Source: an uncultured Lachnospiraceae bacterium (GTDB taxonomy: Bacteria; Bacillota; Clostridia; Lachnospirales; Lachnospiraceae). From it: 64,000 nt of DNA. The notes beneath the pieces are model-generated. The model saw only the letters and a list, made by a program, of their open reading frames with translations, was not told where the DNA came from and searched no databases. Below, one piece after another: positions 8,256 through 16,989 of this stretch. Positions within the stretch are counted from its first letter, which is position 1; each line of letters starts with the position of its first letter. The DNA lies in contig CAMWFQ010000012.1 in assembly GCA_947173495.1 (NCBI GenBank), positions 1 through 64,000 of the forward strand, in the 5' to 3' direction. The position numbers were made by a program, and so were the translations under genes.

Positions 8256-9077
8256 ATGCTATATCATTATACCGACTTCGCTGCCTTTGATGGAATTATA
8301 CGATGCGCCGAGCTGCGGCTCAACAATATCCTGAATATGAATGATACCTCTGAAATGAGACTTTTTATGCACGGTATCTGCACCGCAGTCATTGAAAAAT
8401 TAGGGGTGGATGGTGAATCAGAAAAGCTTCATCAAATAGACTCTTTCTTTCAAAAAGAAATGGCCGAAGAATTTCATTATTCAGCTTATGCAGCATGCTT
8501 TTCAAAATACAGAGACGATGCCTCACAATGGGAGCGATATGGACACTCCGGACAGGGAGTATGTATCGGTTTTCACCATAATCTGATGCAAAAAATGCTG
8601 GGCGGCGCAGTGTCTCTTCAGGATGTATATTATCAGGAGGATATGCGAGGTCATCATCTTGTAGATGAATTTTACAACCTGATTAAATCTGCGGATCACT
8701 TTTCAGAAAATATGCCCGGACTGCAAAGTCTTATGAACGAAGCGTGGATCCAGTCCGCAGCCTTTAAACATCCTTCCTTTGCAAGCGAAAAAGAATCCCG
8801 GCTGGTTGTGTCGCCTTTTATTTTAAGTGAATTTGCAGTTGAACCAAAATATCATGTCTCTACAGGCAGAATCAAAAAATACTATCCTCTTGACTTAAAC
8901 AGAATGTGCGGAAAGCTGAACATGCATCTTTCGAATCTGGTAGGCGAAATTATCATTGGCCCTACCTCTTCCCAATCTCTTCCTATTTTGCAGGATTACC
9001 TCATAGATTGCGGGCTTCACGTCCTTAAAAATAAGATCAGCATGTCAAATTGCCCTCTGCGTAAACCCACTTCCTGA
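8256..9077 (+). CDS. DUF2971 domain protein
   Basis: 273 residues, cytoplasmic. The N-terminal LYHYTDF motif, followed by a spaced RLNNILNMND and, in the middle, ACFSKYRDDASQWERYGHSGQGVCIGF, matches the DUF2971 pattern (YHYT at the start, then a W-xx-YG-xx-GxG-CIGF block). Members occur sporadically, often in defence or mobile regions, and a toxin or effector role has been suggested for some. Here the neighbours are a tRNA gene and a lipoprotein, so context gives no function. Location directly after a tRNA gene is compatible with an acquired gene, but I see no integrase or attachment repeats. The start is supported by ACGGAGAT. Confidence 0.75.
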   Translation: MLYHYTDFAAFDGIIRCAELRLNNILNMNDTSEMRLFMHGICTAVIEKLGVDGESEKLHQIDSFFQKEMAEEFHYSAYAACFSKYRDDASQWERYGHSGQGVCIGFHHNLMQKMLGGAVSLQDVYYQEDMRGHHLVDEFYNLIKSADHFSENMPGLQSLMNEAWIQSAAFKHPSFASEKESRLVVSPFILSEFAVEPKYHVSTGRIKKYYPLDLNRMCGKLNMHLSNLVGEIIIGPTSSQSLPILQDYLIDCGLHVLKNKISMSNCPLRKPTS

Positions 9078-9078
9078 A

Positions 9079-9117
9079 AAATCCCCGGATGTCAGATTTT
9101 CTGGTATCCGGGGATTT
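9079..9117. terminator. Bidirectional intrinsic terminator
   Basis: AAATCCCCGGAT (9079-9090) pairs perfectly with ATCCGGGGATTT (9106-9117). It lies between the convergent DUF2971 gene and the lipoprotein gene and can serve both strands. Confidence 0.8.
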
Positions 9118-9134
9118 CATATTTACGGATTTAT

Positions 9135-10016
9135 TCAGTTTGCCGCTGTCACAGAAGTAATGTGAGGATTCACACCCTCATACCAGTAAAGAAAACCTTC
9201 CATATCAATCTTATCTCCGATATTCAGCGCTTTAACTGCAGCATAAACATCTGTCGTGTTGTCGCAAAGATAAGATTCAACGGTAAATGTATAGGTTTCT
9301 CCATTCAGAGAAACATTAAAATACAGGTCGTCCCCATCCTGACCGGAACCATCCCAGTTATACAGGAAAGCCACATCGTTTCCACTTTCATCCTGGCCGG
9401 CAGCTTCCACGGTCATCCCCTTAAAGCATACAAATTTGTTCTGATGGTCGATCAGCTCTTCAGCACCAAGGATCGAAGTTACATCCATAGCTTCCGCAAT
9501 ATAATTTCCTTCTTCAATCTCAAAAGTTGCATCAATGATTTCAATCTCGCCAGACCACTCCGCCTTATATCCTGTCACCTTGATCTTAGTACCGGGGGTA
9601 AGCTTCTCATAGTCTTCCTCAGAACACGCCATATTGTACAGAAAATAAGCGCCATCCTTATCCTGAGAATAAACGGTAGCCTTGTCTTCCCACCAGGACT
9701 GCTTTGCCTGTACATAAGTCTCAACCACTACCTCAGACTCCAGATCGGCCGCCATGTATTCTTCATAGGTCATGACACCTTCGGACTTTACCTCCTCTGC
9801 GTTGTCGGCATCAGTCGTCTCCTCAGCAGCTTCCACATCATCAGTTTCAGGTTCTTCAACGCTGCTCTCTGTTTCTTCGGCAACAGCGGCATCTCCGCCG
9901 TCAGCCTCTGTTTCCTGTACTTCACCGGAATCGTCAGCGCTTCCGCCGTCAGTCCCACATCCTGCACAGGCAAATACCAGTACAACTGCTAAAAGTAATG
10001 AAATAAATTTTTTCAT
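9135..10016 (-). CDS. Secreted lipoprotein with tandem OB-like domains
   Basis: 293 residues. A lipobox (VFACAGC, Cys about 20) follows a basic signal peptide. Then comes a long acidic, low-complexity linker (about 22-75, rich in Glu, Asp, Thr and Ala) that would hold the domain away from the membrane. Two similar beta-rich segments follow: about 95-180 (VETYVQAKQSWWEDKATVY, then GTKIKVTGYKAEW) and about 195-293 (VCFKGMTVEAAGQDESG, then LNIGDKIDMEGFLYWYEG). Each ends with a G-x-K-I-x-(V/M)-x-G-(Y/F) pattern typical of OB-fold nucleic-acid or ligand-binding strands, so an internal duplication is likely. Function is unknown. It has its own promoter at 10076-10103 and is not necessarily part of the ABC importer downstream of which it lies. 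Confidence 0.7.
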   Translation of the reverse strand: MKKFISLLLAVVLVFACAGCGTDGGSADDSGEVQETEADGGDAAVAEETESSVEEPETDDVEAAEETTDADNAEEVKSEGVMTYEEYMAADLESEVVVETYVQAKQSWWEDKATVYSQDKDGAYFLYNMACSEEDYEKLTPGTKIKVTGYKAEWSGEIEIIDATFEIEEGNYIAEAMDVTSILGAEELIDHQNKFVCFKGMTVEAAGQDESGNDVAFLYNWDGSGQDGDDLYFNVSLNGETYTFTVESYLCDNTTDVYAAVKALNIGDKIDMEGFLYWYEGVNPHITSVTAAN

Positions 10017-10075
10017 TTTTTCCTCCTCTTTCCAGACATCCAGTCTGTAAAACCTTATCTGTAAACGTCACACTA

Positions 10076-10103
10076 ATTATACATGAGTTTTTCAGGAAAT
10101 CAA
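10076..10103 (-). promoter_or_regulatory. Sigma-A promoter of the lipoprotein gene
   Basis: TTGATT (10098-10103), 16-nt spacer and perfect TATAAT (10076-10081) on the minus strand. It lies in the short gap after the binding-protein gene. Confidence 0.75.
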
Positions 10104-10108
10104 TAGTA

Positions 10109-11719
10109 TTATTGCCTATTTCTTTCCTTCTGTTTCCTTCTGAGAGTATAAAAAACAACATATAAAATAATCAGAACCCATGCCAGGACCAGAACCGTAA
10201 GCAACGCCACTGCCATAGGAGGAAGCGCCCCCAGGTCTGCCTTTCCTCCCGTTTTGGCCTCTTCTTCTTTCCCTGGCTGATCCAGATGATACAGCGAAAT
10301 CGTATCGCTGTAAAGCTTCTCCATATACGCATCGTCAACAGTCTGATCTCTCCGGACGGATTTTACTGTACTTTCAATCAGATGGCCTGACGCATCACGC
10401 AGAGATGTTGAACCGTTAAAGACCGGTGTAACAAATGTATCGTTAACATGGTCCAGCAAAAGCTGCGCCGCCCGTATTTTGACATCATAATAAATACCGT
10501 TATCTTCCCCGCATTTTGAAAGATAATTTTGATACTCATCAGATTCCTGTGCTTTGGATGTTACCGGAACATAGCCTTCTGTTTCTGAATAGGCAATCTG
10601 AACCTCGTTGGTCAGCAAATACTGCGCAAACAGCCAGGAGGCAAGAACCTCTCCGGGATTCTTCTTGTTGAAAATACAAACTGAGGGTCCCTGGGAAATC
10701 ATCTGCGGCCGTTCCGTATCGAACTGTGGAATCAGTCTGACTGCCGTTTCAAACTTCACCACTTTATCCTCACTGATGTCTAAAAGAGGTGCTTCTGTCC
10801 CCATCCACGTAGCCCCCGCTGTGGAATCCACTGCAAAAATGCATTGCCCTGCATTCAGGAAATTAGCCGGATAGCTTGAAATTTTAAATGTGGAAAAGGC
10901 GCCGCTTTCCGCATGCTCTGCTATTGTCCTGAGTATTTCTTCCGTAGTATCATTAAAAAGAAGAATTTCTCCACTGTCTGTTGAATATCCTGCATCCTGC
11001 TGTCTGAGCATCTGAATCATCATATTATCCGTAGACTTATAAATAAAAGGGATCATTACCTTCTGGTCATTGATCAGAAAGTTTCCCTCTTCATTTCTGG
11101 CCATAGCTGCTTCTGAAACTTCCCAGACAAAATCCCATGTAAGTATATCCGGAAGGGTATACCCTAACGCCTCCACATAGGTTTTGTTAATATAGCAGGC
11201 TTCCGTAGAACGCATATAGGGAACCGCATAATAATGGCCGCCAAAAGCGCACTCGTTCAGAAATTGTGGAACAATTTCTTCTTCTGCAGGGGAATCAAAT
11301 CTGACCTCGCTGCCTCCGAAGCCGTATCTCTCATCTGAAAACAGTTCATCCAGCGGAACCACCGTATTCGTTCCTGTCAGGTAGGTTGCGATATGATCCG
11401 GATAGGTTATGCAAACATTGGGTGTTGTATTGGTTGCAATATTGGTTATGACATCATTATAAATTTTCCCATAGTCTGTATAAAGACGCAGATTCACCTG
11501 AATATTCGGATACAGACTTTCAAAATCCCTGATAGCCTGCTCATAGATGGCTGTCTGCGTTTTGTTCGTATCATTTTTCGCCCAGAAAGTAATCTCATAT
11601 TCTTTTGTATCATCAAATTCCTCAGGAACCGCAAACGCCGTCAGTCCCTTGGAGCCGTGGCAGCCTGTTAGTGCAGAAAGGCATACGGCTATTAGCAGCA
11701 GAAACAAATTTCTTTTCAT
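10109..11719 (-). CDS. ABC sugar-binding lipoprotein with C-terminal membrane anchor
   Basis: 536 residues, longer than the usual 420-450. The signal peptide ends in LTGCHGS (lipidated Cys about 20). The mature part is a family 1 extracellular solute-binding protein: EITFWAKNDTN, a Y-P-N-I-Q-V-N segment, and TWDFVWEVSEA in the hinge region, with GPSVCIFNKKNPGEVLASW late in the protein. An unusual hydrophobic segment (about 497-522, PPMAVALLTVLVLAWVLI) followed by a basic tail (RRKQKERNRQ) gives a second membrane anchor at the C-terminus. It overlaps the permease stop codon by four bases and belongs to the importer operon. The substrate is presumably a sugar or oligosaccharide, but the sequence does not say which. 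Confidence 0.88.
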   Translation of the reverse strand: MKRNLFLLLIAVCLSALTGCHGSKGLTAFAVPEEFDDTKEYEITFWAKNDTNKTQTAIYEQAIRDFESLYPNIQVNLRLYTDYGKIYNDVITNIATNTTPNVCITYPDHIATYLTGTNTVVPLDELFSDERYGFGGSEVRFDSPAEEEIVPQFLNECAFGGHYYAVPYMRSTEACYINKTYVEALGYTLPDILTWDFVWEVSEAAMARNEEGNFLINDQKVMIPFIYKSTDNMMIQMLRQQDAGYSTDSGEILLFNDTTEEILRTIAEHAESGAFSTFKISSYPANFLNAGQCIFAVDSTAGATWMGTEAPLLDISEDKVVKFETAVRLIPQFDTERPQMISQGPSVCIFNKKNPGEVLASWLFAQYLLTNEVQIAYSETEGYVPVTSKAQESDEYQNYLSKCGEDNGIYYDVKIRAAQLLLDHVNDTFVTPVFNGSTSLRDASGHLIESTVKSVRRDQTVDDAYMEKLYSDTISLYHLDQPGKEEEAKTGGKADLGALPPMAVALLTVLVLAWVLIILYVVFYTLRRKQKERNRQ

Positions 11720-12591
11720 CCCTTCGTTCCTCCTCTTGACACTCCCTCCATGATCTGTCGGCGGAATATCAGGAATAAAAGAATCAAAGGAATTGAAATC
11801 ACTACCACAGCCGCCATCATCGCAGGGATATTTTCTCTTCCAAATCCATTTTCCCGTATTTCCTGAATCCCATTTGAAACAAGATAATAGTTTTCATCAT
11901 CCGTAATCAGCCGGGGCCAGACATAGGAGTTCCAACATTCAATCATCTTCAGTATGGTGATGGTTATAAGGGTTGGTTTAGATATGGGCACCATCACCTT
12001 CAGCAGATATTTCAGATCGGATGTTCCATCTACCTTTGCCGCATAGTACAGACTGTCCGGTATCTGCTCGAAATTCTCCTTCAGCAGATAAATATAAAAA
12101 ACAGAAGTTACTGATGGAAGAATCAAGCCGGAAAAAGTATTCCGCATATTCAGATTGGTGATCGTTACAAAATTGGTTATAACTACCAGCTCATTTGGGA
12201 CCATCATCAGAGAAAGAAAAAAAAGAAAGACACCATTCTTTCCTTTAAATTCAAGCCTTGCAAACGCAAACGCGGCAAGCGTTATCACAATCAGCATAAG
12301 CACCGTCGTAATCACCGTAAAAACCGCTGTATTCGCAAAATATCTTCCCAGAGATACTGCTGTAAATGCCTCAGAGTAATTCTGCAGGGTAGGCGCCAGG
12401 GTAAAGAGTCTGGGAATATATTCTGAATTATAGGCGCTGTAGCTTTTTACAGAGGTAAGAATCATCCAGTAAAAAGGAAACAATACCAGCAACGCCCAAA
12501 ATACCAGGAATATATACGTAATTGTTTTTACAGTTCTTTTTCGTATTTTATCTGTTTTTTCTATTTTAATGTAGTCTATCGTCTTTTCCAT
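11716..12591 (-). CDS. Carbohydrate ABC transporter permease, MalG type
   Basis: 291 residues with six membrane segments. The cytoplasmic EAA loop reads YYAAKVDGTSDLKYLLKVMVPISKP, the site that docks the ATPase. Residues 66-260 form the MetI/MalG-like permease domain. The start is ATG at 12591, preceded by GGAGGGGGCAGAT, rather than an upstream methionine. It is the third gene of the operon, between the MalF-type permease and the binding protein. Confidence 0.92.
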   Translation of the reverse strand: MEKTIDYIKIEKTDKIRKRTVKTITYIFLVFWALLVLFPFYWMILTSVKSYSAYNSEYIPRLFTLAPTLQNYSEAFTAVSLGRYFANTAVFTVITTVLMLIVITLAAFAFARLEFKGKNGVFLFFLSLMMVPNELVVITNFVTITNLNMRNTFSGLILPSVTSVFYIYLLKENFEQIPDSLYYAAKVDGTSDLKYLLKVMVPISKPTLITITILKMIECWNSYVWPRLITDDENYYLVSNGIQEIRENGFGRENIPAMMAAVVVISIPLILLFLIFRRQIMEGVSRGGTKG

Positions 12592-12661
12592 ATCTGCCCC
12601 CTCCATGTCAGACACGTTTACACAGATATATGGTGCCCTGCATACTTGTACAGTACCATTC

Positions 12662-13573
12662 TCAATAATGAACCTTTCTGCTGCTGATCAGCAGATTAAT
12701 ACAGGTGATCGTCAGTACTATGACAAACAGCAGTATTGCCGCCGCCGATGCATAAGAAGGATACCCGCCGCTGTCTCCATACAGCATATCATAAATATAT
12801 CCTACAATCGTATTCATTTCCGATGCATTAAGATTAGTGCCAAACAAAGCCACCGCATCGCTGTAAGCTTTAAAGGCTCCAATAAATCCTGTGATGATCA
12901 AATAGAATATCATAGGTGAAATCATGGGCAGCGTTATCCTCGTAAAAATTCTCAGGCCGGATGTGCCATCTACCCTGGCCGCATTATAATATTCCTGATT
13001 TACAGAGGAAAGTGCGCTGGTTAAAATCAATATCTTAAAGGGCATAACCACCCAAATGGTATAAAAGCACAGCACAAACATCTTTGCCCAATAAGGGCCA
13101 TCCATAAAATCAACAGAATTTCCGCCAAACCACGTAATCATAAGGTTAACAAATCCATCCGTATAGGCTGTCTTTTTAAACAGTATCATAAATACCAGTC
13201 CTACAGCCAGTGTATTCGTCACATAAGGCAGAAAATAAATCGTCTGAAACAGATTCTTAAGAGGCTTTATGGAACTCAGCCCCACTGAGATCAACAGTGC
13301 GATTCCTGTCGACAACGGCACAGTAATAATTACAAGGATAAATGTATTTTTGACTGCCTGTAAAAAATATGGATCATGCAGCACATAGGAATAGTTATAG
13401 GTTCCTACACCGAAATAGGTCTGAGACGCAGAGTTATATCCCTCTTCGAAAGAATACACAAAAACATCGATCAGCGGATATACCATAAAAGCTCCCAGAA
13501 AAAGAATTGCCGGCAAAAGATACAGCCAGCTCTTCAGATTACTTTTCAGACTACTTCTACCGGATTTTCTCAT
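12662..13573 (-). CDS. Carbohydrate ABC transporter permease, MalF/UgpA type
   Basis: 303 residues with six membrane segments. The EAA loop reads YYNAARVDGTSGLRIFTRITLPMISP. The start ATG at 13573 is one base after the ATPase stop codon, with GAGGCAGAA in the ATPase 3' end serving as the ribosome binding site, so translation is coupled. It pairs with the MalG-type permease downstream after a 70-bp gap. Confidence 0.92.
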   Translation of the reverse strand: MRKSGRSSLKSNLKSWLYLLPAILFLGAFMVYPLIDVFVYSFEEGYNSASQTYFGVGTYNYSYVLHDPYFLQAVKNTFILVIITVPLSTGIALLISVGLSSIKPLKNLFQTIYFLPYVTNTLAVGLVFMILFKKTAYTDGFVNLMITWFGGNSVDFMDGPYWAKMFVLCFYTIWVVMPFKILILTSALSSVNQEYYNAARVDGTSGLRIFTRITLPMISPMIFYLIITGFIGAFKAYSDAVALFGTNLNASEMNTIVGYIYDMLYGDSGGYPSYASAAAILLFVIVLTITCINLLISSRKVHY

Positions 13574-13574
13574 A

Positions 13575-14678
13575 TCATTCTGCCTCAAAGCAAATCCTTT
13601 CTTCTGTTTCTCTGTCAAATAAAAATACTTTATGTGATACAAGCGAAAATCTGATCATATCATTTTCCGTGTCCACCTCATGATCTGTCCCTATGACGGC
13701 CCGGACCGTTGGATTTACTGATGAAGCGTTTTTACAGACAACACTGATATCCCGCCCCATCACCTCCACTCCGCTCAGTTCACAACTGAAAGGTCCTTTT
13801 TCCTGCAGAACAAATCCCTCCGGTCGAATTCCCACATATACTTTTCTGTCAGCTGCACCTTTCAAATTCAAAACCGCTTCTTCACCCAGATACAGCCTGC
13901 CCTCTTTTACCCTGCCTTCAAAAACATTCATAGGCGGATTACCGAGAAATTTAGCTACAAACAGATTCTCAGGATTATCATAGACCTGCTGAGGCCTGCC
14001 AATCTGCTGAACGATTCCATCTTTCATCACAACAATCCGATCTGAAATGCTCATCGCTTCTTCCTGATCATGTGTAACAAATATGGTAGTAATTCCTGTC
14101 TCTCTCTGAATTCTTCGAATTTCCTCCCTTGTCTGAAGCCTTAATCGAGCATCCAGATTGGAAAGAGGTTCATCCAGCAAAAGAACCCTCGGCATTTTGA
14201 CCAGTGCTCTGGCAATGGCTACTCTCTGCTGCTGTCCGCCGGAAAGCTCTCCGGGCTTTCTGTCCATCAGGTCTTCTATCTGAACAAGACCAGCCGCCTC
14301 ATACACCTTCTTCTGCATCTCTTCCCTGGAGGGCCTGGCCTCTCCTTTCAGGTTCTGCAGCGGAAACAGGATATTCTGCTTCACCGTCAAGTGCGGGTAA
14401 AGGGCATAGTTCTGGAATACTAATCCAATCCCTCTGTTTTCCGGCGGTAAATCGGTAACATCATCTTCTCCGAAAAGTATCCTCCCGGCAGACGGTTTTA
14501 AAAGACCGCTGATCAGGTTAAGCGTTGTACTTTTGCCGCATCCGGAAGGTCCCAGCAGGCCAATCAGCTCCCCATCTGGAATTTTGAAAGTAACATCATT
14601 GACAGCGATAACATCCTCACGCTTTTTTCTGCCGCGGCCCGGAAATTTTTTCGTCAGATTCTGTAGTGTGACCTCCAT
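13575..14678 (-). CDS. Sugar ABC transporter ATP-binding protein (UgpC/MsmX type)
   Basis: 367 residues. First gene of the importer operon. Walker [10 protein letters not shown] (about 38-46), Q-loop NYALYPHLTV, signature LSGGQQQRVAIARAL, Walker [15 protein letters not shown] and the switch His in TIFVTHDQEEAM. The C-terminal 120 residues form the OB-type regulatory domain (KVYVGIRPEGFVL). Start ATG at 14678 with GGAAGGGGGAGC upstream. Unlike many Firmicutes importers this operon has its own ATPase, although a second MsmX-like ATPase is encoded at 19553. Confidence 0.93.
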   Translation of the reverse strand: MEVTLQNLTKKFPGRGRKKREDVIAVNDVTFKIPDGELIGLLGPSGCGKSTTLNLISGLLKPSAGRILFGEDDVTDLPPENRGIGLVFQNYALYPHLTVKQNILFPLQNLKGEARPSREEMQKKVYEAAGLVQIEDLMDRKPGELSGGQQQRVAIARALVKMPRVLLLDEPLSNLDARLRLQTREEIRRIQRETGITTIFVTHDQEEAMSISDRIVVMKDGIVQQIGRPQQVYDNPENLFVAKFLGNPPMNVFEGRVKEGRLYLGEEAVLNLKGAADRKVYVGIRPEGFVLQEKGPFSCELSGVEVMGRDISVVCKNASSVNPTVRAVIGTDHEVDTENDMIRFSLVSHKVFLFDRETEERICFEAE

Positions 14679-14710
14679 ATTTGCTCCCCCTTCCTTATTC
14701 ACTTTCCTGC

Positions 14711-14739
14711 ATTATACCGGAAAACAGAGAATGTGTCCA
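14711..14739 (-). promoter_or_regulatory. Sigma-A promoter of the ABC importer operon
   Basis: TGGACA (14734-14739), 17-nt spacer and perfect TATAAT (14711-14716) on the minus strand, 33 nt upstream of the ATPase start. It lies back to back with the MATE promoter. No clear CRE or operator was seen. Confidence 0.75.
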
Positions 14740-14758
14740 GATTCATTCTTTTCATGTA

Positions 14759-14787
14759 TTGACGGCATTCAGTCTTTCTATTAAAAT
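14759..14787 (+). promoter_or_regulatory. Sigma-A promoter of the MATE exporter
   Basis: TTGACG (14759-14764), 17-nt spacer and TAAAAT (14782-14787) on the plus strand, 33 nt before the start codon. Confidence 0.7.
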
Positions 14788-14820
14788 AATCTGACATAAC
14801 GTTAAGGAGAGACAGAGAAC

Positions 14821-16221
14821 ATGTGGAAACAGTTTAAGAACAAATTTATAGGAAGCAGAGATTTTTATCGATATGTGATCTTTCTTGCGCTTCCCATGAT
14901 CATTCAGAATGCCATTACCAGTTTTGTAAGCTTTCTGGATAACATTATGGTAGGCCAGATCGGCACAGAACAGATGTCAGGAGTCGCAATTGTGAATCAG
15001 CTGATGTTTGTCTTTAATATTTGTATCTTCGGAGGTGTCTCAGGTGCCGGTATCTTTGGCACCCAGTTTTATGGCAAGGGAGATTATGAAGGACAGAAGC
15101 ACGCCTTTCGTTTTAAACTATATGCCTGTGTATTGATTACAGGTCTTGCTCTCGTACTTTTCGGCTGCCTGGATACGCAGCTTATTTCTCTGTATCTCAG
15201 CGACAGCGGCAGTATTGGCGATATTTCTCTTGCCCTTCAATACGGGAAAGAGTATCTTGCCATTATGACCATAGGACTGATTCCCTTTGCTATTGGTCAG
15301 GCCTATATCAACACCATACGGGAAACCGGGCAGACCTTTATCCCCATGCTTGCAGGAATTGCCGCCGTAATCACCAATCTGATCCTGGACTATATCCTCA
15401 TTTTCGGTGTTTTCGGCTTTCCTGCTCTGGGTGTAAAAGGCGCCGCCATTGCAACGGTAATCGCACGGTTTGTGGAATGCTTTATTGTGATCATCTGGAC
15501 CCATACTCATGCAACGCAAAATCCTTATATCAACGGCGCTTACCACAGCCTCAGAATTCCGCTTTCTCTTCTGAAAGAGATCCTGATCAAAGGATCTCCT
15601 CTTATGATCAACGAAATGCTCTGGGCTTCCGGGATGGCTGTTATCGCACAATGCTACGCTGCCCGCGGGCTGGAAGTGGTAGCTGCGCAAAATATTTCAT
15701 CCACTATCAGTAACCTGTTCAACATCGTCTATCTCCAGTTGGGAGGCTGTATTTCTATTGTAGTTGGACAGCTCCTTGGAGCCGGAAAATTGGATGAAGC
15801 AAAAGATGCAGACAATAAAATGATCTTTTTCAGTGTATTTTGCTGCTGCGCCATCTCTCTGCTTATGGTTGCAATTGGAGGTTTTTTCCCCTCTATTTAC
15901 AATACAGAAGAAAGTATAAAAGAACTGGCAAGATCCTTTATTGTTATTTCTGCCTTGGTAATGCCTCTGTGCGCTTTTTCACATTGTTCTTACTTTACTC
16001 TGCGTTCCGGGGGCAAAACGATTATCACTTTTTTATTTGACAGTGTTTATACCTGGGTGCTGATTATTCCTTTTGCATATAGCCTGGCGAATTATACGGT
16101 GCTTCCCGTCACTTTGGTGTTTTTTCTGGTTCAGTTCACTGAAGTTATCAAAGTTATTCTGGGATTTTTTATGATAAAAAGTAACACCTGGATGCAAAAT
16201 ATTGTGGGGGACAATGCCTGA
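14821..16221 (+). CDS. MATE family efflux transporter
   Basis: 466 residues, about 12 membrane segments in two related halves. Such proteins exchange Na+ or H+ for organic cations or drugs. The N-terminal FLALPMIIQNAITSFVSFLDNIMVGQIGTEQMSG and the repeat-2 counterpart SPLMINEMLWASGMAVIAQCYAARG are characteristic. Substrate unknown. Divergent from the ABC operon and convergent with tadA. The coding sequences end only five bases apart. Confidence 0.93.
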   Translation: MWKQFKNKFIGSRDFYRYVIFLALPMIIQNAITSFVSFLDNIMVGQIGTEQMSGVAIVNQLMFVFNICIFGGVSGAGIFGTQFYGKGDYEGQKHAFRFKLYACVLITGLALVLFGCLDTQLISLYLSDSGSIGDISLALQYGKEYLAIMTIGLIPFAIGQAYINTIRETGQTFIPMLAGIAAVITNLILDYILIFGVFGFPALGVKGAAIATVIARFVECFIVIIWTHTHATQNPYINGAYHSLRIPLSLLKEILIKGSPLMINEMLWASGMAVIAQCYAARGLEVVAAQNISSTISNLFNIVYLQLGGCISIVVGQLLGAGKLDEAKDADNKMIFFSVFCCCAISLLMVAIGGFFPSIYNTEESIKELARSFIVISALVMPLCAFSHCSYFTLRSGGKTIITFLFDSVYTWVLIIPFAYSLANYTVLPVTLVFFLVQFTEVIKVILGFFMIKSNTWMQNIVGDNA

Positions 16222-16242
16222 AATCATCAGGCTCCGTCCCCC
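16206..16242. terminator. Hairpin over the convergent MATE/tadA ends
   Basis: GGGGGAC (16206-16212) pairs with GTCCCCC (16236-16242), and GCCTGA pairs with TCAGGC inside. The stem covers both stop codons. There is no T-tract on either side, so intrinsic termination is doubtful. It may act as a shared 3'-end stabiliser. Confidence 0.45.
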
Positions 16243-16739
16243 ATGAGGTTATCTTTCATTCTTCTTTGCTTCTTTTCTATCCGATTTCGTACCCTTAACT
16301 CTTTAAAAAATTCTGTCAGAATACCGGAGCATTCCTTCTCCAGCACGCCTCTTGTTACTTTTACCTGATGGTTGAATTCCGGCATTTCCAAAAGGTTCAA
16401 TATGGACCCTCCGCAGCCTGCTTTCGGATTCATGCTCCCCATCACTACCTCGTCAATTCTCGCCTGTACAATAGCACCGGCACACATCTGGCATGGTTCC
16501 AGGGTCACATAAAGCGTGCACCCTTCCAGCCTCCAGTCTCCAATTTTTTTGCTTGCCTTATTGATTGCAGTAATCTCCGCATGCGCCAAAGTATTTTTGT
16601 CTGTATTTCTTCGATTATATCCCCGGGCTATAATCTTATCCTCATATACAATTACACATCCTATCGGGACCTCACCAAGCGCAAGCGCCTTTTGTGCCTG
16701 CTTTATAGCCTGTCTCATGTACTTTTCCTGCTCAGTCAC
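16227..16739 (-). CDS. tadA: tRNA-specific adenosine deaminase
   Basis: 170 residues. It converts A34 to inosine in tRNA-Arg(ACG). The zinc and catalytic motifs are HAE (53-55) and PCQMC (82-86, Cys 83 and 86). The C-terminal helix ends in a basic, Lys/Arg-rich stretch. The start is probably GTG at 16739 after AAGAGAA. The ATG seven codons in is a possible alternative. The neighbouring SRP RNA recalls the tadA-scr arrangement of Bacillus, but here the RNA is divergent and dnaX lies elsewhere. Confidence 0.93.
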   Translation of the reverse strand: MTEQEKYMRQAIKQAQKALALGEVPIGCVIVYEDKIIARGYNRRNTDKNTLAHAEITAINKASKKIGDWRLEGCTLYVTLEPCQMCAGAIVQARIDEVVMGSMNPKAGCGGSILNLLEMPEFNHQVKVTRGVLEKECSGILTEFFKELRVRNRIEKKQRRMKDNLMGDGA

Positions 16740-16770
16740 TTCTCTTAATGTCCTTTCCCTGTAACCATTC

Positions 16771-16914
16771 GTTACTATTCACGGCCTGTGGCCGCTCATA
16801 GCAACAATTCGGGGCGATATTCCAGGTTTTGCTACGCAAAATCGCCCCTCACTCCTGCATCATGTTCTCACGGAATGCGCAGCCTGTGCGCATTCCTGAG
16901 CCGTGAAAAGTAAC
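16771..16914. repeat. MITE-like palindromic element (family B)
   Basis: A 144-bp element bounded by a 15-bp inverted repeat, GTTACTATTCACGGC at the left (16771-16785) and GCCGTGAAAAGTAAC at the right (16900-16914), with one mismatch. Inside are two hairpins: GGGGCGAT/ATCGCCCC (about 16813-16848) and GGAATGCGCA/TGCGCATTCC (about 16873-16896). No coding capacity. It fills the gap between tadA and the SRP RNA promoter. It is single copy here, but the ends are typical of non-autonomous mobile elements. Confidence 0.7.
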
Positions 16915-16954
16915 AACTATTCAGTCTTCCCTTGAAAAATACGAAATCCTACAG

Positions 16955-16983
16955 TTGACAAATATGGCAAAAAAACATATACT
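16955..16983 (+). promoter_or_regulatory. Sigma-A promoter of the SRP RNA
   Basis: Perfect TTGACA (16955-16960), 17-nt spacer and TATACT (16978-16983). The expected start is at about 16990. Confidence 0.85.
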
Positions 16984-16989
16984 ACAAAC

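Noticed and set aside
8156-9077. DUF2971 gene as part of an island inserted at the tRNA-Ser gene
   Set aside because: No integrase, no direct repeat of the tRNA 3' end and no change in composition seen.
9162-9992. Long open frame (276 codons) opposite the lipoprotein gene
   Set aside because: The minus-strand frame has a signal peptide, lipobox and promoter. The other is a shadow.
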